Below, piece after piece: positions 54,371 through 63,185 of a stretch of DNA of 64,000 nt. The position numbers and the translations under genes were made by a program. Under the pieces are notes generated by a model that saw only the letters and a program-made list of their open reading frames with translations, had not been told where the DNA came from and did no database searches. The stretch spans positions 310,001 to 374,000 of the forward strand of contig NZ_BMGP01000003.1 in NCBI RefSeq assembly GCF_014640255.1, read 5' to 3'. The stretch comes from Subtercola lobariae. Its GTDB lineage: Bacteria; Actinomycetota; Actinomycetes; Actinomycetales; Microbacteriaceae. Every line of letters begins with the position of its first letter. Position 1 is the stretch's first letter.

Positions 54371-57300
54371 GTGTCGAGCCAGTTGACCGGAACAGGAACC
54401 GACGACAGTTCGTCGGGCGAATTTGGCGCCAATGAGTGGTTGGTAGACGAACTCTACGAGCAGTACGTGGTCGACAAGAACTCGGTCGACCAGTCGTGGT
54501 GGAGCATTCTGGAGCACTACAAGCCCAGCTCGGGCGAGGTGACCACCGCTGAACTGCCGCCCGCTGAGGCCGCGCCAGCTGAAGCCGCGCCGGCCCAAAC
54601 CGCGCCAGTTCAGGCCGCGCCGGTTCAGGCCGCGCCGGTTCAGGCCGCGCCGGTTCAGGATGCCGCAGTAGCAGCCCCTGCCGCCGCCGCGCCGGCCGCC
54701 TCGGCCCCGGCAGCAGCCGCCGCAGCCCCCGCAGCAGCAGCCCCGGCGACCGCCCCCGTGGCGCGCACCACCTCGAAGGTGGCCAGCCCCCAGCCGATCC
54801 CTGCAGAAGCAACCGTTCGCGACCGTGCCGCTGAAGAAGAGGCCGCCGAGCACGACAAGGTCACCCCGCTGCGTGGGCCCGCCAAGTCGCTCGCGACGAA
54901 CATGGATGCCAGCCTCACTGTGCCGACGGCGACCAGCGTTCGCAGCATCCCCGCGAAGCTGCTCATCGACAACCGCATCGTCATCAACTCGAACCTGAAG
55001 CGCTCGCGCGGCGGCAAGGTCTCGTTCACCCACCTCATCGGCTGGGCGCTCGTGCAAGTACTGAAAGACTTCCCGAGCCAGAACGTCTTCTACGACGTGG
55101 TCGACGGCAAGCCCGTCGTCGTGTCGCCCGCGCACATCGGCCTCGGCATCGCCATCGACATGCCCAAGCCCGACGGCACCCGCTCGCTGGTCGTGCCCGC
55201 CATCAAGCGCGCCGACACGATGACGTTCGGCGAGTTTCTCGCCGCCTACGACGACCTCGTGGCCAAGGCTCGCAGCGGAAAGCTGACCGCCGCCGACTTT
55301 CAGGGCGCGACCATTTCGCTCACCAACCCCGGCGGTATCGGTACCGTACATTCGATTCCGCGCCTCATGAAGGGCTCGGGAGCAATCATCGGCGCTGGCG
55401 CGCTCGAGTATCCGGCCGAATTTCAGGGGTCGAGCATCCGCACCCTCACCGACCTCGGCATCGGCAAGGTCATCACGCTGACCAGCACCTATGACCACCG
55501 GGTCATTCAGGGCGCCGGGTCGGGCGAGTTCTTGAAGAAGGTGCACGAGCTGCTCATCGGCGAGAACAACTTCTACCAAGACATCTTCGCCGAACTGCGC
55601 ATTCCGTACGAGCCCATTCACTGGGCACCCGACATCAGCGTCGACTTCGACGCGGTCGACAAGACGGCTCGCGTTCAAGAGCTGATCAACTCGTTCCGCG
55701 TTCGGGGTCACCTGATGGCCGACATCGACCCGCTCGAGTACAAGCAACGCTCGCACCCCGACCTCGACATCGCGAGCCACGGCCTGACGCTGTGGGATCT
55801 CGATCGCGAGTTCATCACCGGCGGCCTCGGCGGCAAGCGCACCGCGTTGCTGCGCGACATTCTCGGCATTCTTCGCGACTCGTACTGCCGCAAGATCGGC
55901 GTCGAGTACATGCACATTCAAGACCCGGCCCAGCGCGCCTGGATTCAAGACAAAGTCGAGCGCAAGTACGCCAAGCCCACGCACGACGAGCAGATGCGCA
56001 TTCTGGCGAAGCTCAACGAGTCTGAAGCGTTCGAGACCTTCTTGCAGACCAAGTACGTCGGCCAGAAGCGGTTCAGCCTCGAAGGTGGCGAGTCGACCAT
56101 CGCGTTGCTCGACGCCGTCATTCAGGCCGCCGCAGACGAAGGGCTCGACGAGGTCGCCATCGGCATGGCGCACCGCGGTCGCCTCAACGTGCTCACGAAC
56201 ATCGCCGGCAAGACCTACGGCCAGATCTTCCGCGAGTTCGAGGGCACCCAAGACCCCCGCACGGTTCAGGGCTCAGGTGACGTGAAGTACCACCTCGGCA
56301 CCGAGGGCACCTTCACGGGCAATGACGGCACCGAGATTCCGGTCTACATCGCCGCGAACCCGTCGCACCTCGAAGCTGTCGATGGCGTCGTCGAAGGTAT
56401 AGTGCGCGCCAAGCAAGACCGCAAAGAAAAGGGCAGCTACTCCACGCTGCCGATTCTGGTGCACGGCGACGCAGCCATGGCCGGCCAAGGCATCGTGTAC
56501 GAGACCTTCCAAATGGAGAAGCTGCGTGGCTACCGCATCGGCGGCGCCATTCACGTCAACATCAACAACCAGGTGGGCTTCACCACGAGGCCTTCGGATG
56601 CCCGATCATCCGTCTACTCGACCGACGTCGCCAAGTCGGTGCAGGCACCGATTTTCCACGTCAACGGAGATGACCCCGAGTCGGTCGTGCGCGTCGCTCA
56701 GCTCGCGTTCGAATACCGCCAGGAGTTCCACTCCGACGTCGTCATCGACCTCATCTGCTACCGTCGCCGCGGCCACAACGAGGGCGACGACCCGTCGATG
56801 ACGCAGCCGCTGATGTACAACCTGATCGAAGCCAAGCGCTCGGTTCGCCGGTTGTACACCGAGTCGCTGGTCGGTCGTGGTGACATCAGCCAAGAAGAGT
56901 ACGAAGCCGCGCACCGCGACTTCCAAGACCGCCTCGAGCGGGCCTTCGCCGAGACGCACGCCGCTCAGACCTCGTCGATTCCGATCATCACCGACGACAT
57001 GAACGCGGTCGCCGACCTCGAGCGCCCTGAGGCGCAGCAGAACGACGATGGCGTGGGCGAGCCCGACACCACCGGCGTCTCGCCGTCGACGGTCGCGCTC
57101 ATCGGCGATGCGTTCAACAACCCTCCCGCCGGGTTCACGGTTCACCCGAAGCTGCAGCAGCTGCTGGCCAAACGTCTCGAGATGAGCCGTAACGGCAACA
57201 TCGACTGGGCGTTCGGCGAACTGCTCGCGCTCGGGTCGCTGCTGCTCGAGGGCACGCCAGTTCGTTTTGCGGGTCAAGACTCCAGGCGTGGAACGTTCGT

Positions 57301-58237
57301 TCAGCGCCACGCGGTGCTGCACGATCGGGAGAACGGCCAGGAATGGATTCCGCTGGTCAACCTCAGCGACAACCAGGCCCGGTTCTGGATCTACGACTCG
57401 CTGCTGAGCGAATACGCGGCCATGGGCTTCGAGTACGGCTATTCAGTCGAACGACCGGATGCCCTGGTGCTCTGGGAGGCGCAGTTCGGCGACTTCGCCA
57501 ACGGCGCTCAGATCATCATCGACCAGTTCATCGCGGCCGCCGAGCAAAAATGGGGCCAGCGTTCGTCGCTCGTGCTGCTGCTGCCACACGGCTACGAAGG
57601 CCAAGGTCCTGACCACTCGTCGGCCCGCATCGAGCGCTTCTTGCAACTGTGCGCCGAGAACAACATGACGGTCGCTCGGCCGTCGACTCCCGCGTCGTAC
57701 TTCCACCTGCTGCGTCGCCAGGCCTACGCCCGGCCGCGCCGCCCGCTGATCGTCTTCACGCCGAAGGCGATGCTGCGGCTGCGTGGCGCCACGAGCTCGG
57801 TCGACGACCTGGCGCAGGGCAAGTTCGAGCCCGTGCTCGACGACCCCCGCGCGCTCGAGGCGGGCGTCGACAAGGCGAGCGTCAAGCGGGTTCTGCTGAT
57901 GGCCGGCAAGATCTACTACGACCTGCTGAACGAACTGCAGAAGACGCCGAACGACGAAATCGCCCTCGTTCGACTCGAGCAGTACTACCCGCTGCCCGAA
58001 GCCGATCTGCGTGCCGTGGTCGAGAGCTACCCGAACGCCGAACTGGTCTGGGTGCAAGACGAGCCGCAGAACCAGGGCGCCTGGCCGTACGTCTGCCTCG
58101 AGCTGGCCTCGCGCCTGCCCGCAGGCCGCACCATTCGCGTGGTGTCGCGTGCCGCCTCAGCCTCCCCCGCGGCCGGCTCCGCCAAGCGTCACGCCAAGCA
58201 GCAGGCCGACCTCCTCGAGCGTGCCCTCACCCTGTAG
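54371..58237 (+). CDS. kgd: Multifunctional 2-oxoglutarate decarboxylase/dehydrogenase (E2o-E1o fusion)
   Basis: 1288 residues from the GTG at 54371; the TTG at 54347 is the alternative. Order: a short N-terminal helix (EWLVDELYEQYVVDKNSV), an Ala/Pro-rich linker (about 65-145), the succinyltransferase-like domain (HLIGWALVQVLKDFP, SLTNPGGIGTVHSIPRL, TSTYDHRVIQGAGSGEF), then the thiamine-diphosphate E1o part (GMAHRGRLNVLTNIAG, HGDAAMAGQGIVYETF, HVNINNQVGF) and a C-terminal transketolase-like domain. Actinobacterial Kgd/OdhA forms a mixed complex with AceF and Lpd and is inhibited by GarA/OdhI; those genes are not in the window. Confidence 0.97.
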   Translation: MSSQLTGTGTDDSSSGEFGANEWLVDELYEQYVVDKNSVDQSWWSILEHYKPSSGEVTTAELPPAEAAPAEAAPAQTAPVQAAPVQAAPVQAAPVQDAAVAAPAAAAPAASAPAAAAAAPAAAAPATAPVARTTSKVASPQPIPAEATVRDRAAEEEAAEHDKVTPLRGPAKSLATNMDASLTVPTATSVRSIPAKLLIDNRIVINSNLKRSRGGKVSFTHLIGWALVQVLKDFPSQNVFYDVVDGKPVVVSPAHIGLGIAIDMPKPDGTRSLVVPAIKRADTMTFGEFLAAYDDLVAKARSGKLTAADFQGATISLTNPGGIGTVHSIPRLMKGSGAIIGAGALEYPAEFQGSSIRTLTDLGIGKVITLTSTYDHRVIQGAGSGEFLKKVHELLIGENNFYQDIFAELRIPYEPIHWAPDISVDFDAVDKTARVQELINSFRVRGHLMADIDPLEYKQRSHPDLDIASHGLTLWDLDREFITGGLGGKRTALLRDILGILRDSYCRKIGVEYMHIQDPAQRAWIQDKVERKYAKPTHDEQMRILAKLNESEAFETFLQTKYVGQKRFSLEGGESTIALLDAVIQAAADEGLDEVAIGMAHRGRLNVLTNIAGKTYGQIFREFEGTQDPRTVQGSGDVKYHLGTEGTFTGNDGTEIPVYIAANPSHLEAVDGVVEGIVRAKQDRKEKGSYSTLPILVHGDAAMAGQGIVYETFQMEKLRGYRIGGAIHVNINNQVGFTTRPSDARSSVYSTDVAKSVQAPIFHVNGDDPESVVRVAQLAFEYRQEFHSDVVIDLICYRRRGHNEGDDPSMTQPLMYNLIEAKRSVRRLYTESLVGRGDISQEEYEAAHRDFQDRLERAFAETHAAQTSSIPIITDDMNAVADLERPEAQQNDDGVGEPDTTGVSPSTVALIGDAFNNPPAGFTVHPKLQQLLAKRLEMSRNGNIDWAFGELLALGSLLLEGTPVRFAGQDSRRGTFVQRHAVLHDRENGQEWIPLVNLSDNQARFWIYDSLLSEYAAMGFEYGYSVERPDALVLWEAQFGDFANGAQIIIDQFIAAAEQKWGQRSSLVLLLPHGYEGQGPDHSSARIERFLQLCAENNMTVARPSTPASYFHLLRRQAYARPRRPLIVFTPKAMLRLRGATSSVDDLAQGKFEPVLDDPRALEAGVDKASVKRVLLMAGKIYYDLLNELQKTPNDEIALVRLEQYYPLPEADLRAVVESYPNAELVWVQDEPQNQGAWPYVCLELASRLPAGRTIRVVSRAASASPAAGSAKRHAKQQADLLERALTL
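54602..54661. repeat. 15-bp in-frame tandem repeat in kgd linker
   Basis: Four successive units of GCGCCGGTTCAGGCC (the first and last slightly changed) encode a repeated APVQA pentapeptide inside the flexible Ala/Pro linker. Confidence 0.85.
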
Positions 58238-58251
58238 CATCGCCTGCCAAA

Positions 58252-58294
58252 CGCAGAACGCCCCGTCCCACACCGGGAGGGGGCGTTCTGCGTT
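58252..58294 (+). terminator. Terminator of kgd
   Basis: CGCAGAACGCCCC pairs perfectly with GGGGCGTTCTGCG around a 15-base loop, starting 14 bp after the kgd stop. A short T-tract (TTTCT) follows on the plus strand. Confidence 0.85.
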
Positions 58295-58325
58295 TCTGCA
58301 CGCGTCCGCTCATTCCGTTAAACGC

Positions 58326-58358
58326 AAAAGCTCCCTATACGCGCTGATAGGGAGCTTT
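58326..58358 (-). terminator. Terminator of the sigR-rsrA transcript
   Basis: AAAGCTCCCTAT (58327-58338) and ATAGGGAGCTTT (58347-58358) form a perfect 12-bp stem with an 8-base loop. Read on the minus strand it is followed by TTTTGCG, so it most likely stops transcription coming from sigR-rsrA; it also backs the kgd terminator. Confidence 0.8.
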
Positions 58359-58485
58359 CGGGTCAATCGTGCGCTGAATAGCTTTAGAGTTCCGCTCACA
58401 GCGTAGTCGGGCGGAAGCGGGGGAGTGTACGTCGCTTCCGACGTTCGACGCGGCAACTACATTGCGAAGAGTTACCGGTCACACC

Positions 58486-58510
58486 GTGCGCCGCAGAGGC
58501 GGCGGCGCAC
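58486..58510 (-). terminator. GC-rich hairpin just after rsrA
   Basis: GTGCGCCGC pairs with GCGGCGCAC around a 7-base loop, 8 bp past the rsrA stop. No T-run follows, so it may stabilise the mRNA end rather than terminate. Confidence 0.45.
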
Positions 58511-58518
58511 CAAATGAC

Positions 58519-58761
58519 TCAGTGCGTTGCTTGGATCGTGCGGATGCTCAGCAGCACCTGGTCGCGCAACTGCTCAGGGGCGACCTCTTTGCAGGCGCGC
58601 TGCACGGCTTCGGTGAGAACGAGGCCCACATGCAGCTCTGACGAGCAGTCCGTGCATCCGCTCATGTGTTCACGAATGTCGGCAGCGTCGGTGCTGGCGA
58701 GTTCGTTGTGGAGATACTCTTCGAGTTCAGCTTTGGCTTTCGAGCAGCCGCAGTCGGTCAT
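58519..58761 (-). CDS. rsrA: Zinc-containing anti-sigma factor (ZAS family, RsrA-like)
   Basis: 80 residues: [21 protein letters not shown], then HMSGCTDC, the H-x3-C-x2-C zinc motif of thiol-switch anti-sigma factors. In Streptomyces RsrA, disulfide formation releases zinc and frees SigR. The ATG overlaps the sigR stop (ATGA), ensuring stoichiometric synthesis. Size and context leave little doubt. Confidence 0.94.
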   Translation of the reverse strand: MTDCGCSKAKAELEEYLHNELASTDAADIREHMSGCTDCSSELHVGLVLTEAVQRACKEVAPEQLRDQVLLSIRTIQATH

Positions 58762-59546
58762 TTCGTTTTTCCTTTCGAAGCAAGCGCGCCCTTCACAGAA
58801 GACGCGCCTTTCGCAGTCGCCTTTTTTGGTGCGGGCGACGTGCTCGCCGACTCCGCAGCGGCGGTGGATTTCACCGCGACACCCCGGCCTTCGGCGTATT
58901 CAGAGAGCAGGCCCCGCAGCAGGCGACGGCCGCGGTGCAGGCGGCTCATCACTGTTCCTACGGGGGTCTTCATGATGTCGGCTATCTCTTGGTACGAGAA
59001 GCCTTCGACGTCGGCCAGATACACGGCCAGACGAAAGTCTTCGGGAATCGACTGCAGAGCATCTTTCACCGCACTGTCAGGCAAGTGATCGATGGCTTCG
59101 GCTTCAGCCGAACGCGACGACGTGCCCGTTGCGGTGGCCGACTCGGCGTTACCCAACTGCCAGTCTTCGAGGTCGCTTGTGGTGCCCTGGTAGGGGTCGC
59201 GCTGCTTTTTGCGATACACGTTGATGAACGTGTTGGTGAGAATGCGGTACAGCCACGCCTTGAGGTTGGTGCCCTGTTCGAACTGCGCGAAGGCGGCGTA
59301 CGCCTTCACGAACGTCTCTTGCACGAGGTCTTGCGCGTCGGCCGGGTTGCGCGTCATGCGCAGGGCGGCGCCGTAAAGCTGATCGAGAAAGGGAATGGCC
59401 TGCTCCTCGAAGAGCGCGCGGGGGTCAGATTTCACGGTTGTCATCACCGCCAAGTCTACTTCTCGGGCTATCTTCACCAGGTCAAGTCTCGGCACGCTGG
59501 GTGCAGCTATAACGGGTCGAGCGATGGTGCCGTATGCCGTTGCCAT
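58758..59546 (-). CDS. sigR: ECF sigma factor SigR/SigH (thiol-oxidative stress) with N-terminal extension
   Basis: 262 residues from the ATG at 59546. Region 2 is [21 protein letters not shown] with [21 protein letters not shown], and region 4 is [22 protein letters not shown], with [14 protein letters not shown]. The family core begins at about residue 40 ([18 protein letters not shown]). An internal ATG at 59444 ([15 protein letters not shown]) would give the normal-length protein, so two isoforms are possible. The upstream start has AGAGG before it. A 40-residue Lys/Ala/Ser tail is extra. Divergent from aroA. Confidence 0.94.
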   Translation of the reverse strand: MATAYGTIARPVIAAPSVPRLDLVKIAREVDLAVMTTVKSDPRALFEEQAIPFLDQLYGAALRMTRNPADAQDLVQETFVKAYAAFAQFEQGTNLKAWLYRILTNTFINVYRKKQRDPYQGTTSDLEDWQLGNAESATATGTSSRSAEAEAIDHLPDSAVKDALQSIPEDFRLAVYLADVEGFSYQEIADIMKTPVGTVMSRLHRGRRLLRGLLSEYAEGRGVAVKSTAAAESASTSPAPKKATAKGASSVKGALASKGKTK

Positions 59547-59593
59547 CGTCTGCCTCTCGTGATGTTGGTTACTGGCGATACCCTAGATAACTG

Positions 59594-61099
59594 ATGCTGA
59601 TCTCGAGATATTCCACACCAGACTTCAACCCGTACGGCGACTCCGCCCCCGGCGAGCCGAATCCTGACTGGGCCGCCCCCCGCGCCCACCAGCCGCTGCA
59701 CGCCACGGTCTCGTTGCCGGGTTCGAAGAGCCTCACCAATCGTGAGCTGGTGTTGTCTGCGCTAGCGGATGCCCCCTCCCGCCTCCGCTCGCCCCTGCAC
59801 AGCCGTGACACCACCCTCATGGTCGAGGCGCTGCGCTCTCTGGGCGTGTCGATCGAGCCCACCCCGGGTACCGGCCTGTTCGGCCCCGATTGGCTCATCA
59901 CGCCCGCACCCGAGCTGCTCGGCAGCACCACCATCGACTGCGGACTCGCCGGCACCGTCATGCGCTTCCTGCCTCCGGTGGCCGCGCTGGCCCTCGGCCC
60001 CATCGTGTTCGACGGCGACGAGGGTGCCCGAAAGCGCCCGATGGCCACCACCATCTCCTCGCTTCGCGCGCTTGGCGTCGACATCAACGCTGACGGCCGC
60101 AGCAACCTGCCGTTCACCGTCTACGGCTCGGGCAGTGTCGACGGCGGAGCAATCACCATCGACGCCTCCAGCTCGTCGCAGTTCGTCTCGGGCCTGCTGC
60201 TCGCGGCCGCGCGCTTCGAGCACGGCCTGCACCTCACCCACGAGGGCGAACGTCTGCCGAGCCTGCCGCACATCGAGATGACCATTGCGGCCCTCGCCGC
60301 CCGCGGTGTTGCCGTGGCAACGCCGTCGCCGGGCGAGTGGATGATCGAGCCCTCCCCCATCGCCGCGCTCGACATCAGCATCGAACCCGACCTCTCGAAC
60401 GCGGCACCGTTTCTCGCGGCCGCGCTCGTGGCCGGCGGCTCCGTTTCGATCAGTGGATGGCCGGGGTCGACCACCCAGGTCGGCGACGACCTGCTCGAAC
60501 TTCTGCCTCTGTTCGGCGCGGAGGTCACACGCGAGGGCGATCGCGTCACCGTGACCGGCGGCTCGAGCATCCGGGGCATCGAACTCGACCTCACCACGGG
60601 CGGCGAACTCGCGCCCGCTCTCGTGGCCATTGCGGCGCTGGCCGATTCGCCCAGCACCATCACCGGAATCGGGCACATCAGGCACCACGAAACCGACCGC
60701 CTCGCCGCGCTCGCGACAGAGATCAACCGGCTCGGCGGTTCGGTCACCGAGCTCGACGACGGGCTCTATATCGAACCGCGTCCGCTGCACGGCGGGGTGT
60801 GGCAGACCTACCACGACCACCGCATGGCGCACGCAGGGGCGATCATCGGCCTGGCGATCGACGACGTGATCGTCGAGAACATCGCCACCACCGCGAAGAC
60901 CCTGCCCGAGTTCGCGGCACTCTGGCAGCAGATGGTGTCGGGCGGCGCTCCGGATGCTGCGGGCTCACTCGGCAGACCGGCCGGCGCCAGTGTCGCGCTG
61001 GGCGACGGGTTGCTGGGCAATGGCCTGAACGGCGGCATCGGCGCGGGCCATCGCCACGGCGAACCCGGGGCGGTCGATGCGGATGGGCTGCCAGTATGA
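59594..61099 (+). CDS. aroA: 3-phosphoshikimate 1-carboxyvinyltransferase (EPSP synthase)
   Basis: Sixth step of the shikimate pathway. 501 residues; typical is about 430. Substrate motifs LPGSKSLTNRELVLSALA, DCGLAGTVMRFLPPVAA, IDASSSSQFVSGLLLAA and RHHETDRLAALATEI are all present, with YHDHRMAHAGAIIGLA. The last about 60 residues (from GGAPDAAG on) are a Gly/Ala-rich extension of no known function. The aroA-rsgA-hisN order beside sigR is shared with other actinobacteria. Confidence 0.96.
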   Translation: MLISRYSTPDFNPYGDSAPGEPNPDWAAPRAHQPLHATVSLPGSKSLTNRELVLSALADAPSRLRSPLHSRDTTLMVEALRSLGVSIEPTPGTGLFGPDWLITPAPELLGSTTIDCGLAGTVMRFLPPVAALALGPIVFDGDEGARKRPMATTISSLRALGVDINADGRSNLPFTVYGSGSVDGGAITIDASSSSQFVSGLLLAAARFEHGLHLTHEGERLPSLPHIEMTIAALAARGVAVATPSPGEWMIEPSPIAALDISIEPDLSNAAPFLAAALVAGGSVSISGWPGSTTQVGDDLLELLPLFGAEVTREGDRVTVTGGSSIRGIELDLTTGGELAPALVAIAALADSPSTITGIGHIRHHETDRLAALATEINRLGGSVTELDDGLYIEPRPLHGGVWQTYHDHRMAHAGAIIGLAIDDVIVENIATTAKTLPEFAALWQQMVSGGAPDAAGSLGRPAGASVALGDGLLGNGLNGGIGAGHRHGEPGAVDADGLPV

Positions 61100-61129
61100 C
61101 GAGGCACGGCGAATGATCGGGCGACCCGC

Positions 61130-62182
61130 ATGAGCTGGCTGACCGACGACGACGAACCCGACGAGTACGACGAATTCGACGAGTCGAGCGTTCGGGTCAG
61201 ACCCAACCCCAAAGGCAACCGCCCCCGAACCAAGACTCGGCCCGAGCACAACGATGCCGTTCGCGGCCGGGTGCTCTCGGTCGACCGCGGGCGCTTCGGC
61301 GTGCTGGTGCGCGAGAACGCTGCCGACGAGGCCGTCATCACGGCGTCACGCGCCCGCGAACTCGGCCGGCTCGGAATCGTCACCGGCGACACCGTCGACC
61401 TCGTGGGCGATACCAGCGGAGCCGACGGTAGCCTCGCTCGCGTAGTGCGCGTCGACGAGCGAAAGACCCTGCTGCGGCGCAGCGCTGACGACTCTGATGC
61501 CGTCGAGAGGGTCATCGTCGCCAACGCCGACCAGATGCTCATCGTCGTGGCCGCCGCGAACCCCGAACCGCGCGCGAACCTCATCGACCGGTACCTCGTC
61601 GCCGCCTTCGATGCGGGCCTCGCGCCCATTCTCTGCATCACCAAGACCGACGTGGCAGACCCCAGCGACTTTCTCGCGCAGTTCGACTGCTTCGACCTCG
61701 AGATCATCATGGGTGCAAAAGACGATTTCCCACTGGATGCCCTGAAATCCCTGCTCGTCGGGCACACCACTGTGACCGTGGGTCACTCCGGCGTCGGAAA
61801 GTCGACCCTCGTCAACGCCCTCGTGCCCGGCACCGATCGTGCCGTCGGTCGCGTGAACGACGTCACCGGGCGCGGGCGGCACACCTCGTCGTCGACGGTC
61901 TGCCTCCGCGTGCGCGACAACGACGGCAACCCGGGCTGGATCATCGACACCCCCGGCGTGCGCTCGTTCGGCCTCGGGCATGTGAACCCCGAGAACATCT
62001 TGCGCTCGTTCGCGAACTACGCCATTCCGGCAGCCACTCTGCCCCCCGAGGCCGACGGCATCGCGCTCACCCAGGCCCACGACTGGGAGATCGTCGACCG
62101 CATCGAGGCCGGCGAGCTCGGCGAGAGCGGCAAGGCACGCCTCGAGTCTCTGCAGAAGATCATCACCACCCTCGCCAGGTAG
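61130..62182 (+). CDS. rsgA: Ribosome small-subunit-dependent GTPase A
   Basis: Circularly permuted GTPase that helps mature the 30S subunit. 350 residues: an acidic N-terminus, OB fold (VRGRVLSVDRGRFGVLV), G4-like ITKTDV before the P-loop GHSGVGKSTLVNALVPG, then G3 DTPGVRSFGLG. The usual C-terminal zinc motif C-x4-C-x-H-x5-C is not there: the region reads YAIPAATLPPEADGIAL and has no cysteine. It starts 31 bp after aroA. Confidence 0.93.
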   Translation: MSWLTDDDEPDEYDEFDESSVRVRPNPKGNRPRTKTRPEHNDAVRGRVLSVDRGRFGVLVRENAADEAVITASRARELGRLGIVTGDTVDLVGDTSGADGSLARVVRVDERKTLLRRSADDSDAVERVIVANADQMLIVVAAANPEPRANLIDRYLVAAFDAGLAPILCITKTDVADPSDFLAQFDCFDLEIIMGAKDDFPLDALKSLLVGHTTVTVGHSGVGKSTLVNALVPGTDRAVGRVNDVTGRGRHTSSSTVCLRVRDNDGNPGWIIDTPGVRSFGLGHVNPENILRSFANYAIPAATLPPEADGIALTQAHDWEIVDRIEAGELGESGKARLESLQKIITTLAR

Positions 62183-62209
62183 CACAGCGCGCGTCGGTAC
62201 GCTGGAGCC

Positions 62210-63073
62210 GTGACCGAATTCAGCCTCGCCGAAGACCTGCAGCTCGCCCTCGACCTCGCCGACGCCGCCGACGCCATTTCGCTCGACCGGTTTCAGGCGC
62301 TCGACCTGGTGGTAGAGACGAAGCCCGACCGCACTCCGGTGACCGACGCCGATAAGGCCGTTGAGCGTGCCATTCGCGAAGGGCTTGAGCGCGCACGCCC
62401 CGACGACGCGATTCTCGGCGAAGAGTACGGCGGAGACGGCGCCGAAGCGCACGCCCACCGCCAGTGGATCATCGACCCCATCGACGGCACGGCCAACTTT
62501 CTGCGCGGCGTTCCCATCTGGGGCACGCTCATCTCGCTCGTGGTAGACGGGGTGCCGGCGGTCGGCGTCGCAAGTTCGCCGGCGCTGAAGAAGCGCTGGT
62601 GGGCATCCACTGGTGCGGGCGCATGGATGCTCGACCGCACAGCCCCGCACGCAGCCGCCACCCCGAACGGGACCACCACCGCCCCGAACGCAGCCGCCGG
62701 CCCGGCCCAAACCGCGCAGCGCCTCGCTGTCTCGAAGGTCGCCGACCTCGCTGGCGCCTCGGTCAGCTACAACTCGTTCCAAGGCTGGGATGACGCCGGC
62801 CACCTCGACGCCCTCACCCGCCTCAACCGCACGGTGTGGCGCACCCGCGCCTACGGCGAAATGTGGGCGTACATGCTGCTCGCAGAGGGGCTCGTCGACG
62901 CCGTGGGCGAATTCGACCTGAAGGCGTATGACGTGGCGGCGCTCATCCCGATCGTGCGAGAGGCTGGAGGCGCCTTCACCAGCCTCGACGGGTCAGACCC
63001 GCTCTGGGCCGGCGACGCCCTCGCCACGAACGCGCTGCTGCACGACGCGGTCGTGGAGCTGCTCGCCCTCTAA
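62210..63073 (+). CDS. hisN: Histidinol-phosphatase, inositol-monophosphatase family
   Basis: 287 residues from the GTG at 62210. Metal-binding motifs of the IMPase fold: ILGEEYGGDG, QWIIDPIDGTANFLRGVPIWG and EFDLKAYDVAALIPIV. The closest type is HisN, which replaces HisB-type phosphatase in actinobacteria. An Ala/Pro/Thr-rich insert of about 25 residues (RTAPHAAATPNGTTTAPNAA) lies in the middle. The start follows the rsgA stop by 27 bp. Confidence 0.9.
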   Translation: MTEFSLAEDLQLALDLADAADAISLDRFQALDLVVETKPDRTPVTDADKAVERAIREGLERARPDDAILGEEYGGDGAEAHAHRQWIIDPIDGTANFLRGVPIWGTLISLVVDGVPAVGVASSPALKKRWWASTGAGAWMLDRTAPHAAATPNGTTTAPNAAAGPAQTAQRLAVSKVADLAGASVSYNSFQGWDDAGHLDALTRLNRTVWRTRAYGEMWAYMLLAEGLVDAVGEFDLKAYDVAALIPIVREAGGAFTSLDGSDPLWAGDALATNALLHDAVVELLAL

Positions 63074-63185
63074 ACGTGCCGCGCCGCTCTCGCCCGTGTA
63101 ACTCACGGCGAGCGACCGGTGTACATAGCTAGGCTTGACCCTGGGCCGACGGCGGCCACACGTTCACAGATGGAGCATGCACCTC

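Noticed and set aside
54368-56251. 627-residue open frame on the minus strand opposite kgd
   Set aside because: It is an antisense shadow. The Gly/Arg/Cys-rich end is the complement of the Ala/Pro linker.
59547-59593. SigR-type autoregulatory promoter (GGAAT-18-GTT)
   Set aside because: The 47-bp gap holds GGGTAT but no convincing pair of elements at the right spacing.
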